Assembly: GCF_003994485.1 (NCBI RefSeq)
Contig: NZ_RZNJ01000002.1
Span: 371,255 to 435,254 of the forward strand
Origin: Arsenicitalea aurantiaca
GTDB lineage: Bacteria > Pseudomonadota > Alphaproteobacteria > Rhizobiales > Devosiaceae
Length of the DNA stretch: 64,000 nucleotides
Direction: 5' to 3'
The translations under genes were made by a program, and so were the position numbers. Below are positions 39,390 to 49,089 of this stretch, piece by piece. The stretch's first letter is position 1; every line of letters starts with the position of its first letter. A model generated the notes under the pieces. It had not been told where the DNA came from, searched no databases, and saw only the letters and a list, made by a program, of their open reading frames with translations.

Positions 39390-40318
39390 GCAGCGCCGAC
39401 GGCGTCGTCGCGCTTTCCGAACAGTCGATCGCCAAGGGCTCCAAAAGCTTTGCCGCAGCGGCACGCCTTTTCGACCGGCAGACCCGGGACGACGCGGTGA
39501 TGCTCTATGCCTGGTGCCGGCATTGCGACGACGTGATCGACGGCCAGACCTCCGGACATGACCAGATCGCCGATTTTCGTACCGGGCAGGCCGAGCGGCT
39601 GGCGCTGCTGCGGGCCCAGACCGACGCGGCACTTATCGATGGCAAGGCCCACGACCCGATCTTCGAGGCCCTGCGACGGGTGGCCGAGCGCCACCAGATG
39701 CCGGCGGTCTATCCGCGCCAGCTGCTCGACGGGTTCGAGATGGACGTCACCGAGCGCCGCTACGAGACGCTCGAGGACACGCTCGACTATGGCTATCACG
39801 TCGCCGGGGTCGTGGGCGTGATGATGGCGATGATCATGGGCGCACGGGCCCCCGGCGTGCTCGACCGGGCTTCGGACCTCGGCATCGCCTTCCAACTCAC
39901 CAATATCGCGCGGGATGTGATCGAGGATGCGCGGGCGGGGCGGGTCTATCTGCCCGCAGAGTTCCTCGCCGCCGAGGGGATCGGCACGGTGGATGCGGCG
40001 GACCCGGCGCAGCGCGCGCCGCTGCACCGGGCGGCGCTCAGGCTGCTCGAAATCGCCGAGACCTATTATGCCTCGGCCTATCAGGGCATGGCGGCGCTGC
40101 CGCCGCGTTCGGCCTGGGCGATCGCCGCTGCGCGGCGCGTCTATCGCGAGATCGGGGAGCGCCTGCGTCGCGGCGGGCCGGCGGCCTGGGAGCGGCGCGT
40201 TTCCACCAGCAAGACCGAGAAGATGGCGCTGCTTGCGATTTCGCTTACGGACGTGGCGGCGAGCCGGATGGGACGGGCCGACGTGCCCCGCACGGGGCTT
40301 TACCGTCGGCCCCTCTGA
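39386..40318 (+). CDS. crtB: Phytoene synthase
   Basis: A 310-residue CrtB joining two GGPP to phytoene. Both Asp-rich sites are present: YAWCRHCDDVIDG (about residue 50) and the TNIARDVIEDARAGRVYLP block (about 172), plus GYHVAGVVGVMMAMIMG. The intact DxxxD motifs separate it from the motif-poor relative at 33346. Third gene of crtYIB, with its end 3 nt from the convergent crtZ stop. Confidence 0.96.
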   Translation: MSSADGVVALSEQSIAKGSKSFAAAARLFDRQTRDDAVMLYAWCRHCDDVIDGQTSGHDQIADFRTGQAERLALLRAQTDAALIDGKAHDPIFEALRRVAERHQMPAVYPRQLLDGFEMDVTERRYETLEDTLDYGYHVAGVVGVMMAMIMGARAPGVLDRASDLGIAFQLTNIARDVIEDARAGRVYLPAEFLAAEGIGTVDAADPAQRAPLHRAALRLLEIAETYYASAYQGMAALPPRSAWAIAAARRVYREIGERLRRGGPAAWERRVSTSKTEKMALLAISLTDVAASRMGRADVPRTGLYRRPL

Positions 40319-40321
40319 GCC

Positions 40322-40849
40322 TCAATGGGCGGTGGGGCGGTTCTCGTCCTCGCTGAGCGCGGTGCGGTCATAGCCCTTGCGGTTGGCGTCGAGCTCCTTG
40401 ACGAGCTTGTCGACCGGCTTGGCGTAGACGAAGCCGAAAGAGACGCAGCCATCGCGGCCCTGCACGGCATGGTGCAGGCGATGGGCCTGGTAGACGCGCT
40501 TCAGATAGCCTTTGCGCGGCACGTATTTGAACGGCCAGCGCTGGTGCACGAGCCCGTCATGGGCCACGAAATAGAGAAAGCCGTAGATGGTGAGCCCCAG
40601 CGCTACGTACCAGAGCGGCCAGTACCAGAGGGCGCCCGCCCAGAAGAGGGCAATGGCGATCACCCCGAAGACGACGGCGTAGAGGTCGTTCTCCTCGAGC
40701 ATGCCCTCATGCGGCTCGTGATGGGATCGGTGCCAGCCCCAGCCCCAGCCATGCATGATGTATTTGTGCGAGAAGGCGGCAAACCACTCCATGAACACCA
40801 CCGTGGCGAGGGTGATGGCGGCAGGCACCAGAAAATAGAGAAGATCCAT
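40322..40849 (-). CDS. crtZ: Beta-carotene hydroxylase
   Basis: A 175-residue membrane di-iron hydroxylase. His boxes HKYIMHG (28-34), HRSHH (40-44), HDGLVH (about 97) and HRLHHA (about 123) match CrtZ, with about four membrane segments. Adds 3- and 3'-OH to beta-ionone rings; together with CrtW gives astaxanthin. Last gene of the minus-strand crt operon, 13 nt after crtW, with AGGAG upstream. Confidence 0.95.
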   Translation of the reverse strand: MDLLYFLVPAAITLATVVFMEWFAAFSHKYIMHGWGWGWHRSHHEPHEGMLEENDLYAVVFGVIAIALFWAGALWYWPLWYVALGLTIYGFLYFVAHDGLVHQRWPFKYVPRKGYLKRVYQAHRLHHAVQGRDGCVSFGFVYAKPVDKLVKELDANRKGYDRTALSEDENRPTAH

Positions 40850-40862
40850 CGAGTAGAGGCTC

Positions 40863-41633
40863 CTAGGAAATCACGGCCGGGCGCGCCTCGGTTGCGCGGA
40901 CGGTCGGCAGCTTCCACCAGGGAACCCACGGCTTGTCGTGGTGCTCGTGGTGGTAGCCGAAATGAAAGCACGTCAACAGCGACACCGGCCAGGAGAAGTC
41001 GTTGGACCGGGCGCGATGACGGTCGGGGAAGGTCTCGTTTTCCTCGATCCGGTGCGGCCGGTAGGTGCCGAAATAGAAGAGCTGGATGGACGAGAGGATC
41101 GCTGGCAGCGCCCAGAAGAGCAGAATGAGCGGGAAGCGTTCGCGCAGGATGACGACGTAGAGCACCACCGCGATGGTGAGGAAGCCGAATTCGCGCCAGC
41201 CGAAATAGGTGCGGAAGAAGTTGAGATACCACGGCCAGAAGCTGCTGGGATGGTTGGCGTCGAAATCGGGGTCGAGCGCGGTGCCGGCATGGCGGTGGTG
41301 ATCGTGATGGCTGCGATAGAGCGTCTCGTAGGAAAAGCCTGCGTAGAGCCCCACGCAGATGCGGCCGATGAGCCGGTTGATGTCCGGGCGGCCGGGCACG
41401 AGCGAGCCATGCATGGTGTCGTGCGCGACGATGAAGAGCCCGACGCTGAGCCAGGTCTGCAGCGCGACGACGAGCGGGATGGCCGGCCAGTAGACCGACC
41501 AGTCCACAAAGAAGATGCTGCCGACATGCACGGCGAGCCAGGCGCCGACGACGAGTGCGGCAAGCGTCAGGCTGATCGCCGTGTCACGGCGGGAGAGAGC
41601 GGGAAGCGATCCGGTAGCGGCCATTTCAACCAT
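40863..41633 (-). CDS. crtW: Beta-carotene ketolase
   Basis: A 253-256-residue CrtW 4,4'-ketolase with membrane helices and His clusters HDTMHGS (71-77), RSHHDHHRHAG (107-117) and LTCFHFGYHHEHHDKPWVPW. Converts beta-carotene or zeaxanthin to canthaxanthin or astaxanthin. ATG at 41633 has GGAG touching it; ATG at 41624 has GGAG at 9 nt and is probably the true start. Lies between the ABC permease (12-nt gap) and crtZ. Confidence 0.95.
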   Translation of the reverse strand: MVEMAATGSLPALSRRDTAISLTLAALVVGAWLAVHVGSIFFVDWSVYWPAIPLVVALQTWLSVGLFIVAHDTMHGSLVPGRPDINRLIGRICVGLYAGFSYETLYRSHHDHHRHAGTALDPDFDANHPSSFWPWYLNFFRTYFGWREFGFLTIAVVLYVVILRERFPLILLFWALPAILSSIQLFYFGTYRPHRIEENETFPDRHRARSNDFSWPVSLLTCFHFGYHHEHHDKPWVPWWKLPTVRATEARPAVIS

Positions 41634-41645
41634 CTCCAGGAGGCA

Positions 41646-42854
41646 TCAGAGCCTCAGTCTCGCGCGGGATATCGCAATCGATGCCAGTAGCCCCAGAAGG
41701 CCGGTCAGCGCCAGCGGCAGGAGCGAACCGGTCAGGTCGGCCAGCGCCTCGCCGCGCCAGAGAACCCCATGATAGGCCTCGATCGTCCAGGCATTGGGAG
41801 TATACCAGCCGACATCCTGCAGCCAAGGCGGCATCATGTAGCGGGGCACCATGCTGCCGCCTATGGCCGAAAAGACCAGCACCACGAATGTGGAGATTGT
41901 TTGAGCCTGTTGCTTGCTGGTGCATGCCGACGCGACAAAAAGCGCGAGGCCCGAGGCCGCCATGGCGGCAAAGAGCGTGGTGAGGAGCCAGGCGAGGGGA
42001 TCGGCACTGACGTCCACCGAATAGGCGAGGGCGGCGACGAGGAAGATGAGCCCGACCTGGATGACGCCCTGAGCGGTGAGGAAGAGATATTTGCCGATGA
42101 CGACCACATCCGTGCCGGCGGGGCCGACGGCGAGGCGGTCGACGATGCCCGAATTGCGCTCCTCGATCAGGGTCGCGGCCCCCTGCATCGCCGAAAAGAG
42201 GAGAAAGAGGATGGCGACCGCGCCCGCGTAATAGGTGACCGCGCCGCCGCTATTGCCGCCACCCCCGACGACCTGCTGGGCGACGAGCCCGCCACCTTCG
42301 GCAGGCGTGTCGCCCGCATCGGCGGCGATTGCCTCGAGCCCGGCCGCGAGGCGGGCGGACTGGCCGGGGTCGAACCCGCCGACCAGTTGCTCGACGAGCG
42401 GCGCGGTCCGCGCGAGGCCGATCTCCGGAAGGGTCTCGGCGACAAGGCGCTGAACCTGCCCTGCAACGATCCCGCCGGCCATGGCCTTGCCGGGATCGAC
42501 GAAGACGACGATCGGCGCCTCGTCACTGGGACTGTCGAGGGCGCTGCGCACGAGTATGCCCGCATCGGCACGGCCCGCTTCGACGGCGCTGCGAAGGGCC
42601 GCTTCGTCGACCGGATTATCCGAGAGGACGCGCAGGCCGGGCTCGGCGCGCAGCGCGGTCTCGAGCCGCTCGGTGACAGGAGAGGGCGCAAGGACGGTGT
42701 AGCCGACCTGCAGCTCCAGCTCGTCGCCGCTGGTGCCCGAGAAGATCGCCGCGAAGATCACGAAGATGGTCGGGGGCAGCAGGAACGCCATGGCGAGCGC
42801 TCCGCGATCGCGGATCAGCGAGAGGGCCATCACGCGAAGCATGGCGAAGATCAT
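41646..42854 (-). CDS. ABC-2 type transporter permease within the crt operon
   Basis: A 402-residue ABC-2 membrane protein of the ABC2_membrane_3 form: one N-terminal helix (residues about 20-40, ALAMAFLLPPTIFVIFAAIF), a periplasmic domain of roughly 170 residues, then five helices from about residue 205. Typical ABC-2 elements are SAMQGAATLIEERNSGIVDR and MMPPWLQDVGWYTPNAWTIE. Starts by ATGA overlap with the ATPase gene. Such pairs export lipids, drugs or polysaccharide parts. Position between crtE and crtW suggests an isoprenoid or membrane-lipid cargo; this is inference. Confidence 0.88.
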   Translation of the reverse strand: MIFAMLRVMALSLIRDRGALAMAFLLPPTIFVIFAAIFSGTSGDELELQVGYTVLAPSPVTERLETALRAEPGLRVLSDNPVDEAALRSAVEAGRADAGILVRSALDSPSDEAPIVVFVDPGKAMAGGIVAGQVQRLVAETLPEIGLARTAPLVEQLVGGFDPGQSARLAAGLEAIAADAGDTPAEGGGLVAQQVVGGGGNSGGAVTYYAGAVAILFLLFSAMQGAATLIEERNSGIVDRLAVGPAGTDVVVIGKYLFLTAQGVIQVGLIFLVAALAYSVDVSADPLAWLLTTLFAAMAASGLALFVASACTSKQQAQTISTFVVLVFSAIGGSMVPRYMMPPWLQDVGWYTPNAWTIEAYHGVLWRGEALADLTGSLLPLALTGLLGLLASIAISRARLRL

Positions 42855-43819
42855 CGGTCGGGCCCTGCCTCGTTTCGCGCCAGATGCAGGAAGAGACTGT
42901 CGAGCCCGGGCTCGCGGACACGGATTTCGCGCACGGGCGAACCGAGGCTCTCGAGCCGTGCCGACAGACCGGTCAGCGTCTCGTCGATCACCATGCCGAG
43001 CGTCGTCCAGATCGTGGTGTTGTGCGAAGGCATGAAGCCCGCTTCGGCGAGGGCCGCTCGACCCTCGGCTTCGGGCGGGCGGCGCAGCTCCAGCATCACC
43101 TCCTTGCCGCCCTGAAAGGCGAGATCGATGAGATGGCGCGGTGCGCCCTGGGGGCCGATCACTCCGCCGCGCAGAAAGCCGACTCGCGAGCAGAGCGCCT
43201 CGGCCTGGTCGAGGTCATGCGTTGCCAGAAGCACCGCCATGCCGCCGGCACTAAGATCGCGAATGACCTCGTGCAACTCGTTGCGCGCATCGACATCCAC
43301 CCCGACGGTCGGCTCGTCGAGAATGAGAAGGTCGGGCTGGTGCAGGATGGCGGCGGCGATGTTCACGCGGCGCTTCCAGCCGCCCGAAAAGATGTCGACG
43401 CGCTCCTCGAGCCGTTCGTCGAGCCGCGTGGCATGGGCCGCCCATGCGATCGCTTGCCGCCTTTCGCTGCGCGAGAGCCCCGACAGCGCGCCGAAGACGT
43501 CGAGATTCTCCCGCGCGGTCAGATGCATGTAGAGCGCGATTTCCTGCGGCACGAGACCGATGTGATGCAAAGTGTGCCGATCGCGGTTGGACTGGCCGAC
43601 GATGCGGATATCGCCCGAGGCGGGGCGCACGCGCCCGCAGATGGCACGGATCAAAGTCGTCTTGCCCGCGCCGTTCGGGCCGAGCAGGCCGAAGACCTCG
43701 CTGCGCCCGATCTCGAGCTCGAGATGCCTCAGGACATGTCTCTTGCCGAACCGGACGTCGAGCCGGTCCACTTCGAGAACCGCCTCGCCGCGATCGGCAG
43801 CGAACCGGTTTGCACTCAA
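42851..43819 (-). CDS. ABC transporter ATP-binding protein within the crt operon
   Basis: A 322-residue ATPase of the ABC-2 exporter type. Walker A GPNGAGKTTLIRAICG (about residues 47-62), the Q-loop near GLVPQEIALY, signature-like FSGGWKRRVNIAAAILHQP with Walker B LLILDEPTVGVD, and the H-loop in LLATHDLDQAE are seen. About 90 extra C-terminal residues follow. A TTG start at 43819 overlaps the crtE stop as TTGA; there is no better ATG or GTG. Works with the following permease. Confidence 0.9.
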   Translation of the reverse strand: MSANRFAADRGEAVLEVDRLDVRFGKRHVLRHLELEIGRSEVFGLLGPNGAGKTTLIRAICGRVRPASGDIRIVGQSNRDRHTLHHIGLVPQEIALYMHLTARENLDVFGALSGLSRSERRQAIAWAAHATRLDERLEERVDIFSGGWKRRVNIAAAILHQPDLLILDEPTVGVDVDARNELHEVIRDLSAGGMAVLLATHDLDQAEALCSRVGFLRGGVIGPQGAPRHLIDLAFQGGKEVMLELRRPPEAEGRAALAEAGFMPSHNTTIWTTLGMVIDETLTGLSARLESLGSPVREIRVREPGLDSLFLHLARNEAGPDR

Positions 43820-44763
43820 GGCGTGACGATCCCCTTGGCAGCGAAGATGCGGCTGACGAGGGCGCGCATGGGCTCGGGCGAAACCCCGGACTCAACGAGT
43901 GCCGCATCGGCCTGCGCCAGATGCTCCTCGAAGCTGAGACGCGCCCGCTCCACCCCGAGCATGGAGACGAGGGTGGGCTTGCCGCCGTCCTTTCCGACAT
44001 CCTTGCCGATATCGGCCGCGGCGGCGGTCTGGTCGAGCAGGTCGTCCGCGGTCTGGAAAGCGAGACCCAGATGGCGGGCATACCGGCCGATGGCGGCCGT
44101 CTCGCGCGGGCCGAGCCCGGCGATTACCGCGCCAAATTCCGCCGATGCGACAAAAAGCACGCCGGTTTTCAGCCAGTTGACGTCCTCCACCGCGTCGCGG
44201 TCGAGCCCGTCGCGGAAATTGAGGTCGAGCTCCTGGCCGGCGACAAGACCCTCGCAGCCGATGGCGCGCGCCATGATCGCGGAGAGCCGGGACCGCGTTT
44301 CGGCAGGAAGGGCGTCGATATCGGCCAGAATGCCATAGGCGCAGTTCATGAGCGCGATGGCCGCGAGGATCGCCGTCGCTTCGCCAAAGGCGACATGGGT
44401 GGTCGGCCGCTGGCGACGCAGCGCCGCATCGTCCATGCACGGCAGATCATCGAGGATGAGCGAGGCGGTGTGGACCATTTCGAGCGCGCAGGCAGCGTCG
44501 AGCACGGCGGCGTGGCTCGCCTCGTCCGGCGCGGCAACGAGATAGGCGAGCACCGGCCGGACGCGTTTGGAGGGTGCGAGCAGCGCGTGGCGAATGGCGC
44601 CATTGAGCGATTGCGGTCGCTGTTCGGCCGAGGGCACGAGTTCCCCCAGGCGCCGGTCGATCGCTTCGCGGAGGCGGGTGAAATCGGCGAGCAGTGGCGA
44701 GGGTGCACCGCGCAACGGGCCCGAACCCTCGCGCCGTCCGGCAAGCTCCTGAATTTCGCCCAT
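43816..44763 (-). CDS. crtE: Geranylgeranyl diphosphate synthase
   Basis: A 315-residue trans-prenyltransferase. First Asp-rich motif LILDDLPCMDDAALRRQRPT (about residue 103), second AFQTADDLLDQT (about 237), and GQELDLNF before the Lys-Thr pair in NWLKTGVLF. Extends FPP or DMAPP with IPP to C20 GGPP for crtB. First gene of the minus-strand crt operon. The 143-bp gap to the divergent idi holds an inverted repeat. Confidence 0.94.
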   Translation of the reverse strand: MGEIQELAGRREGSGPLRGAPSPLLADFTRLREAIDRRLGELVPSAEQRPQSLNGAIRHALLAPSKRVRPVLAYLVAAPDEASHAAVLDAACALEMVHTASLILDDLPCMDDAALRRQRPTTHVAFGEATAILAAIALMNCAYGILADIDALPAETRSRLSAIMARAIGCEGLVAGQELDLNFRDGLDRDAVEDVNWLKTGVLFVASAEFGAVIAGLGPRETAAIGRYARHLGLAFQTADDLLDQTAAAADIGKDVGKDGGKPTLVSMLGVERARLSFEEHLAQADAALVESGVSPEPMRALVSRIFAAKGIVTP

Positions 44764-44868
44764 GACCGCGTCCCTTCAATCGATGGACAGCTTTGCGACT
44801 GCCGCAGGTGCGCTGACCCGGCGCACGGACCTTCCCGCTGCAGCGGACGGGCCCACTCATAACCTGTG

Positions 44869-44901
44869 TTGCAGTTTTGAGCGGGCGCGCCCAAACTGCA
44901 A
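44869..44901. promoter_or_regulatory. Inverted repeat between crtE and idi
   Basis: TTGCAGTTT and AAACTGCAA form perfect 9-bp arms around a 15-nt GC-rich centre. It lies 106 nt upstream of crtE and ends 5 nt before the likely idi start. Symmetry and position suggest an operator coordinating the divergent genes. It does not match TGT-N12-ACA of CrtJ/PpsR. Confidence 0.45.
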
Positions 44902-44906
44902 GCACA

Positions 44907-45995
44907 ATGTCCTGCAAATGCCGTGAATGGGAGGCCGCACTGCTCACGGATCGGAAGAACCAGCACCTGCAACTGGTGCTCGAGGGCAAGGGCGCGGCGG
45001 CACCGGGCATCAGCACGGGTTTTGAACGATTCGCATTCGAGCATATCGCCCTTCCCGAAATCTCGCTCGAAGACGTGGATATCGGCACCCATTTCCTCGG
45101 AAAGCGGATGAGCGCGCCCCTGCTTGTGAGCTCGATGACGGGCGGGCCGGCGCGTGCCGCAGCGATCAACGCCAATTTGGCGGAAGCCTGCGAGGCCCTC
45201 GGCATCGCGCTTGCGGTGGGCTCGCAGCGGGTGGCCATCGAAGGCGCATCCGCCAGCGGGCTCGGGCTCGATCTGCGCCAGCGCGCACCGACCATTCCGA
45301 TTCTCGCCAATTTCGGCGCGGCACAGCTCAATCTCGGCTACGGCCCGGATGAGGCGCGGCGCGCCGTCGAGATGATCGGCGCCGACGCGCTCATCATTCA
45401 CCTCAACCCGCTGCAGGAAGCGGTGCAGCCCGAAGGCGACCGGGACTGGCGCGGGCTGCTCATGCGGATCGAGGCGCTGGCGCGGGTGCTCGAGGTCCCG
45501 ATCGCGGCAAAGGAGGTCGGCTCGGGGATAACCGGTGCGCTGGCGCGGCGGCTCGTCGATTGCGGGGTCGCGGTTATCGACGTGGCGGGCGCCGGGGGGA
45601 CCTCCTGGGCTGCCGTCGAGGCAGGGCGCGCGCGCAACCCCTCGGAGGCGGCGATTGCCTCGGCCTTTGCCGGCTGGGGGCAGTCGACCTCTGACGCAAT
45701 TCTTTCGGTGCGCGAAGCCTGCTCCGATGCGGTGATCGTGGGATCGGGCGGGATTCGCGACGGCATCGACGTGGCCAAGGCTATCCGTCTCGGCGCCGAT
45801 ATCGCGGGGCAGGCCGCGGGCGTACTGGCGGCGGCCAATACGTCTCCGGAGGCCATCGTCGAGCATTTCGGCATCGTCATCGCGCAGCTGCGGATCGCGT
45901 GCTTCTGCACTGGATCGGCCGATCTTTCAGCGCTGCGGCGGGCACCGATCCATCGCGTGCCCTCGGCACTGCCCGAGTCGCTTTTCGCCCGGTAG
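44907..45995 (+). CDS. fni: Isopentenyl-diphosphate delta-isomerase, type 2
   Basis: A 362-residue FMN-dependent type 2 IDI converting IPP to DMAPP. Family blocks: [78 protein letters not shown] and [18 protein letters not shown]. The start is unclear: ATG 44907 has no Shine-Dalgarno and lies 5 nt from an inverted repeat, while GGGAGG precedes only a CTG at 44940. It may be leaderless. Divergent from crtE and a precursor supplier for the crt genes. Confidence 0.93.
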   Translation: MSCKCREWEAALLTDRKNQHLQLVLEGKGAAAPGISTGFERFAFEHIALPEISLEDVDIGTHFLGKRMSAPLLVSSMTGGPARAAAINANLAEACEALGIALAVGSQRVAIEGASASGLGLDLRQRAPTIPILANFGAAQLNLGYGPDEARRAVEMIGADALIIHLNPLQEAVQPEGDRDWRGLLMRIEALARVLEVPIAAKEVGSGITGALARRLVDCGVAVIDVAGAGGTSWAAVEAGRARNPSEAAIASAFAGWGQSTSDAILSVREACSDAVIVGSGGIRDGIDVAKAIRLGADIAGQAAGVLAAANTSPEAIVEHFGIVIAQLRIACFCTGSADLSALRRAPIHRVPSALPESLFAR

Positions 45996-46252
45996 AACCG
46001 GCGACGCATCCGGAGAACCGGCTAATACTTTCGGATTAGGCGCGGCCACGGCGCCCGGCGACCCTGTGGTGTCCCATTGGGGCGAAATGCGGCGTTCTGC
46101 CTCAGCTTTGCCAGAGTTCGGGCACTGCCCGCGGCTTTGAAGAGGCTTCAGAGCGTTCCGTCAAAATTAGAACGCCGGTCTAAGCGTAGTTGCATTGGCG
46201 GCAAAGCGTGGACTAGGCTGGACCCAACCTAAAAGCGAGGAGCCCAGGACAG
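45996..46252. other. Intergenic region upstream of the cytochrome/PQQ locus
   Basis: 257 bp without a convincing gene. It contains a short inverted repeat CTAAT-N9-ATTAG (46022-46040) with no U tract, and near its end an AT-richer stretch (CAAAATTAGAAC, 46162-46173) that may include the promoter of the cytochrome gene. GCGAGGAG (46237-46244) is the ribosome binding site. Confidence 0.5.
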
Positions 46253-46702
46253 ATGATCGGCAAGAAGGTTTTGAGTTTTGGTCTGGCGGCGGTCTTGGGC
46301 GGTGCCCTGGCGTCGGCCACGATTGCCGGTGGACTTCCGGGCGCGCCCGCATTGACGGGTTCGGTCTTCGACGCAGCAGCTCCTGTACTGCGCGTTGCGC
46401 AGGCGGACGATGAGATGCTCGCCGCCATGATGAGCGAAGGCGAGCCGATTTATCAGGACTTCTGCTCGGCCTGCCACGGCACCAGCGGACGCGGCGATGT
46501 GGGCCCCGGCCTCGTGGGCAATGGCCGGCTTGCCGATCCCGCCTTCGTCTATCGCCAGATCGCCCAGGGCGGCAGCGAGATGCCCGGCTTCGACGGCGTG
46601 CTGAGCGAAGAGGAACTGCTGGCCGTCGGCCACTACGTGATGAACGCGTGGGGCAATGAGTACGGTCCGCTGACCGCCGAGACCGCCGGCATCGCCGAGT
46701 AG
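46253..46702 (+). CDS. Periplasmic mono-haem cytochrome c
   Basis: A 149-residue class I cytochrome c. Signal peptide at about residues 1-25 and an Ala-rich linker. Haem site CSACH at 71-75 and axial Met in GGSEMPGFDG (Met110); the fold continues to LSEEELLAVGHYVMNAWGNEY. The PQQ dehydrogenase encoded 660 nt downstream gives electrons to cytochromes of this kind, so this is the likely partner. An imperfect GC hairpin (ACGGGCCCC/GGGGCCGT) lies just after its stop. Confidence 0.88.
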   Translation: MIGKKVLSFGLAAVLGGALASATIAGGLPGAPALTGSVFDAAAPVLRVAQADDEMLAAMMSEGEPIYQDFCSACHGTSGRGDVGPGLVGNGRLADPAFVYRQIAQGGSEMPGFDGVLSEEELLAVGHYVMNAWGNEYGPLTAETAGIAE

Positions 46703-46873
46703 GCATGACGGGCCCCGAGGGGCCGTCCGCAATCGATTTCACGACAGGACGCCGGCCACCCGGCCGGCGATCGATCCGTCGCGCCCGTTTTCTGGGCCGG
46801 CGATCCGCAGACTCCCGTCGGGCACCATGTCCGACGGCTCGAAGATGAACCCAAATGAGGGAGAGGGAGGACT

Positions 46874-47326
46874 ATGCTTCGCAAACTGCACTCGACCGTC
46901 CTGGTCTCCGTCGTCAGCCTGGGCCTGGCCCTGTCTGGCGCGGTCGCGCAAGACGCAACCACTTTCGGTGACAAGCTCGGCTTCATGCCCGTCGCCGACA
47001 CCAATCGCCCGCTGATCGGAGGCACCGGCCACGTCTCGGCCACGCTGGATGGCAGCACGCTGACCATCGAAGGCGAGTTCGAGGGGCTTCGCAGCCCGGC
47101 GACCGTGCTCGCGGTCCATACCGGGCCGATGGCCCAGACCGGGCCCGAGATCGCCCAGATCGAGATCGAAGGCGGCGCCACCGATGGCAGCTTCTCGGGC
47201 GAGATCGAGCTCGACGACGAGCAGCTCGCAATGCTCCAGGACAATTCGATCTACGTGGTCGTGAAGTCCGAGCGCAACGACACCGGCGAACTGCGCGCCT
47301 GGCTCGTCGCCAACAACGCCCAGTGA
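46874..47326 (+). CDS. CHRD domain-containing periplasmic protein
   Basis: A 150-residue secreted protein. Signal peptide residues 1-25 (ending SGAVAQ) then one CHRD domain with [54 protein letters not shown] and the ending [13 protein letters not shown] occurs in chordin and in bacterial secreted proteins; its bacterial function is not established. Located between the cytochrome and the PQQ enzyme, 34 nt before the latter, hence probably part of the same system. GAGGGAGAGGGAGGA gives a strong ribosome binding site. Confidence 0.83.
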   Translation: MLRKLHSTVLVSVVSLGLALSGAVAQDATTFGDKLGFMPVADTNRPLIGGTGHVSATLDGSTLTIEGEFEGLRSPATVLAVHTGPMAQTGPEIAQIEIEGGATDGSFSGEIELDDEQLAMLQDNSIYVVVKSERNDTGELRAWLVANNAQ

Positions 47327-47360
47327 TGGGATCGACACACTAAGAGGAGGGGAGACAATC

Positions 47361-49067
47361 ATGGTCTCGATCAAATACGGCCTCGCCGCGCTGATGGCGT
47401 CGACGGCCCTGCTGGGCGCGGTGCCCGCAGCCCTGGCGCAGCAAGACTTCACGCCGCTTACCGACGAAATGATGACCGATCCGGATCCGGCGGACTGGAT
47501 CCACTGGCGCCGCACCTATGACGGGCATGGCTACAGCCCGCTCGAGCAGATCACGTCCGAGAACGTGCGCGGGCTCGAGCTCGTCTGGTCCTGGGCGATG
47601 GAGCCCGGCACCAACCAGCCGACCCCGCTCGTCTATGACGGCATGATGTTCCTGCCCAATCCCGGCGACATCGTTCAGGCCTTCGACGCAGCTTCGGGCG
47701 ACCTGATCTGGGAATATCGGCGCGACATGCCCGAAGAGGTCGGCCTCGGCCGCCCGGCGCGCAACATCGCCATCTATGACGACAAGATCTACCTGTCGGC
47801 CGATGACGGCTTCGTCGTCGCGCTCGATGCGCGCACCGGCGCTCTCGTCTGGGAGACCGAGCGGGCCGACTACACGAAGGCCTATTTCTCGTCGTCGGGC
47901 CCGATGGTGGTCAATGGCGTCGTCATCGCCCAGCTCAATGGCTGCCAGCAGTTCTACGAGGACGGGTGCTACTTCACCGGCCACGACGCCCAGACGGGCG
48001 AGGAACTCTGGCGTACGTCCACCATCGCCCGCCAGGGCGAAGAAGGCGGCGACACCTGGGCCGACCTGCCGAACGAACTGCGCGGCGGCGGCGACACCTG
48101 GATCACCGGCAGCTACGATCCCGAACTCGACCTCTATTATGTCGGTGTTGCCCAGCCCAAGCCTTGGGTGCCCGCCAGCCGTGGCATGACCACCGAGGAT
48201 GACGCGCTCTACACGAGCTCGACCATCGCGGTGCGTCCGCAGACCGGCGAGATCGTCTGGTACTACCAGCATTCGCCCGGCGAAGCGCTGGACTGGGACG
48301 ACGTGTTCGAGCGCGTGCTGATCGATATCGGCGACGAAAAGACCGTCATGACGATCGGCAAGAGCGGCATCCTGTGGAAGCTCGACCGCGAAAATGGCGA
48401 TTATCTCGACCATATGTTCGCGACCTTCCAGAACGCCTGGATCGACTTCGACGAAAACGGCCGTCCGACCTATCGCGAGGACATCCGCAACGCCCAGGTC
48501 GGCGACACGCTCTCGGTCTGCCCGAGCACGGCAGGCGGCCATGACTGGCCCGCAACGAGCTATTACGAGCCCTCGCAGCTCCTGATCATCCCGCTCAGCC
48601 AGAGCTGCATGGAGATCCGTGGCCGCGAAGTCGAGCTCGTGACGGGTTCGGGCGGCTCGCAGGCCGATCGCTGGTTCTTCGAGATGCCCGGCACCAACGG
48701 CAATCTGGGCAAGCTTTCGGCGATCAACGTGGAGACGATGGAAGAGGTCTGGAGCGTCGAACAGCGCGCTTCCTATCTCACCGGCATCCTCTCGACCGCC
48801 GGCGGCATCGCCTTTGCGGGCGACCTCGACCGCTACTTCAAGGCCCATGACGTGGAAACCGGCGACGTCGTCTGGCAGACCCGCCTGCCGACCTCTGTTC
48901 AGGGCTTCCCGATCACCTATGAAGTCGATGGCCGGCAGTATATCGCCGTGACCACCGGCCTCGGTGGCGGCAGCCCGCGGAACGTGCCGCGTCTGGTGAC
49001 CCCCGATATCGTGCATCCGAGCGTGGGCAACGGCGTCTACGTCTTCGCGCTGCCGCAGAACGATTGA
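47361..49067 (+). CDS. PQQ-dependent dehydrogenase (methanol/ethanol quinoprotein family)
   Basis: A 568-residue secreted eight-bladed quinoprotein. Signal peptide residues 1-27. Propeller repeats include [34 protein letters not shown] and [14 protein letters not shown]. The active-site block [14 protein letters not shown] has Asp-Trp-Asp, where the second Asp is the marker of lanthanide-using relatives such as XoxF. The usual metal-ligand regions differ: NGCQQF and VAQPKPW stand where Glu- and Asn-bearing sequences are normal, and the vicinal Cys pair is replaced by Cys-x7-Cys. Substrate is probably an alcohol but not necessarily methanol. PQQ genes are not in the window. Confidence 0.88.
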   Translation: MVSIKYGLAALMASTALLGAVPAALAQQDFTPLTDEMMTDPDPADWIHWRRTYDGHGYSPLEQITSENVRGLELVWSWAMEPGTNQPTPLVYDGMMFLPNPGDIVQAFDAASGDLIWEYRRDMPEEVGLGRPARNIAIYDDKIYLSADDGFVVALDARTGALVWETERADYTKAYFSSSGPMVVNGVVIAQLNGCQQFYEDGCYFTGHDAQTGEELWRTSTIARQGEEGGDTWADLPNELRGGGDTWITGSYDPELDLYYVGVAQPKPWVPASRGMTTEDDALYTSSTIAVRPQTGEIVWYYQHSPGEALDWDDVFERVLIDIGDEKTVMTIGKSGILWKLDRENGDYLDHMFATFQNAWIDFDENGRPTYREDIRNAQVGDTLSVCPSTAGGHDWPATSYYEPSQLLIIPLSQSCMEIRGREVELVTGSGGSQADRWFFEMPGTNGNLGKLSAINVETMEEVWSVEQRASYLTGILSTAGGIAFAGDLDRYFKAHDVETGDVVWQTRLPTSVQGFPITYEVDGRQYIAVTTGLGGGSPRNVPRLVTPDIVHPSVGNGVYVFALPQND

Positions 49068-49089
49068 TCGGCGTCGTCAAATGAACTCT

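Noticed and set aside
37299-39632. 777-codon minus-strand frame opposite crtY-crtI-crtB
   Set aside because: Antisense of three certain carotenoid genes, no recognisable domain and no ribosome site.
46022-46040. Operator or terminator CTAAT-N9-ATTAG
   Set aside because: Arms are only 5 bp, no U tract and no gene ending close enough; left as part of the intergenic description.
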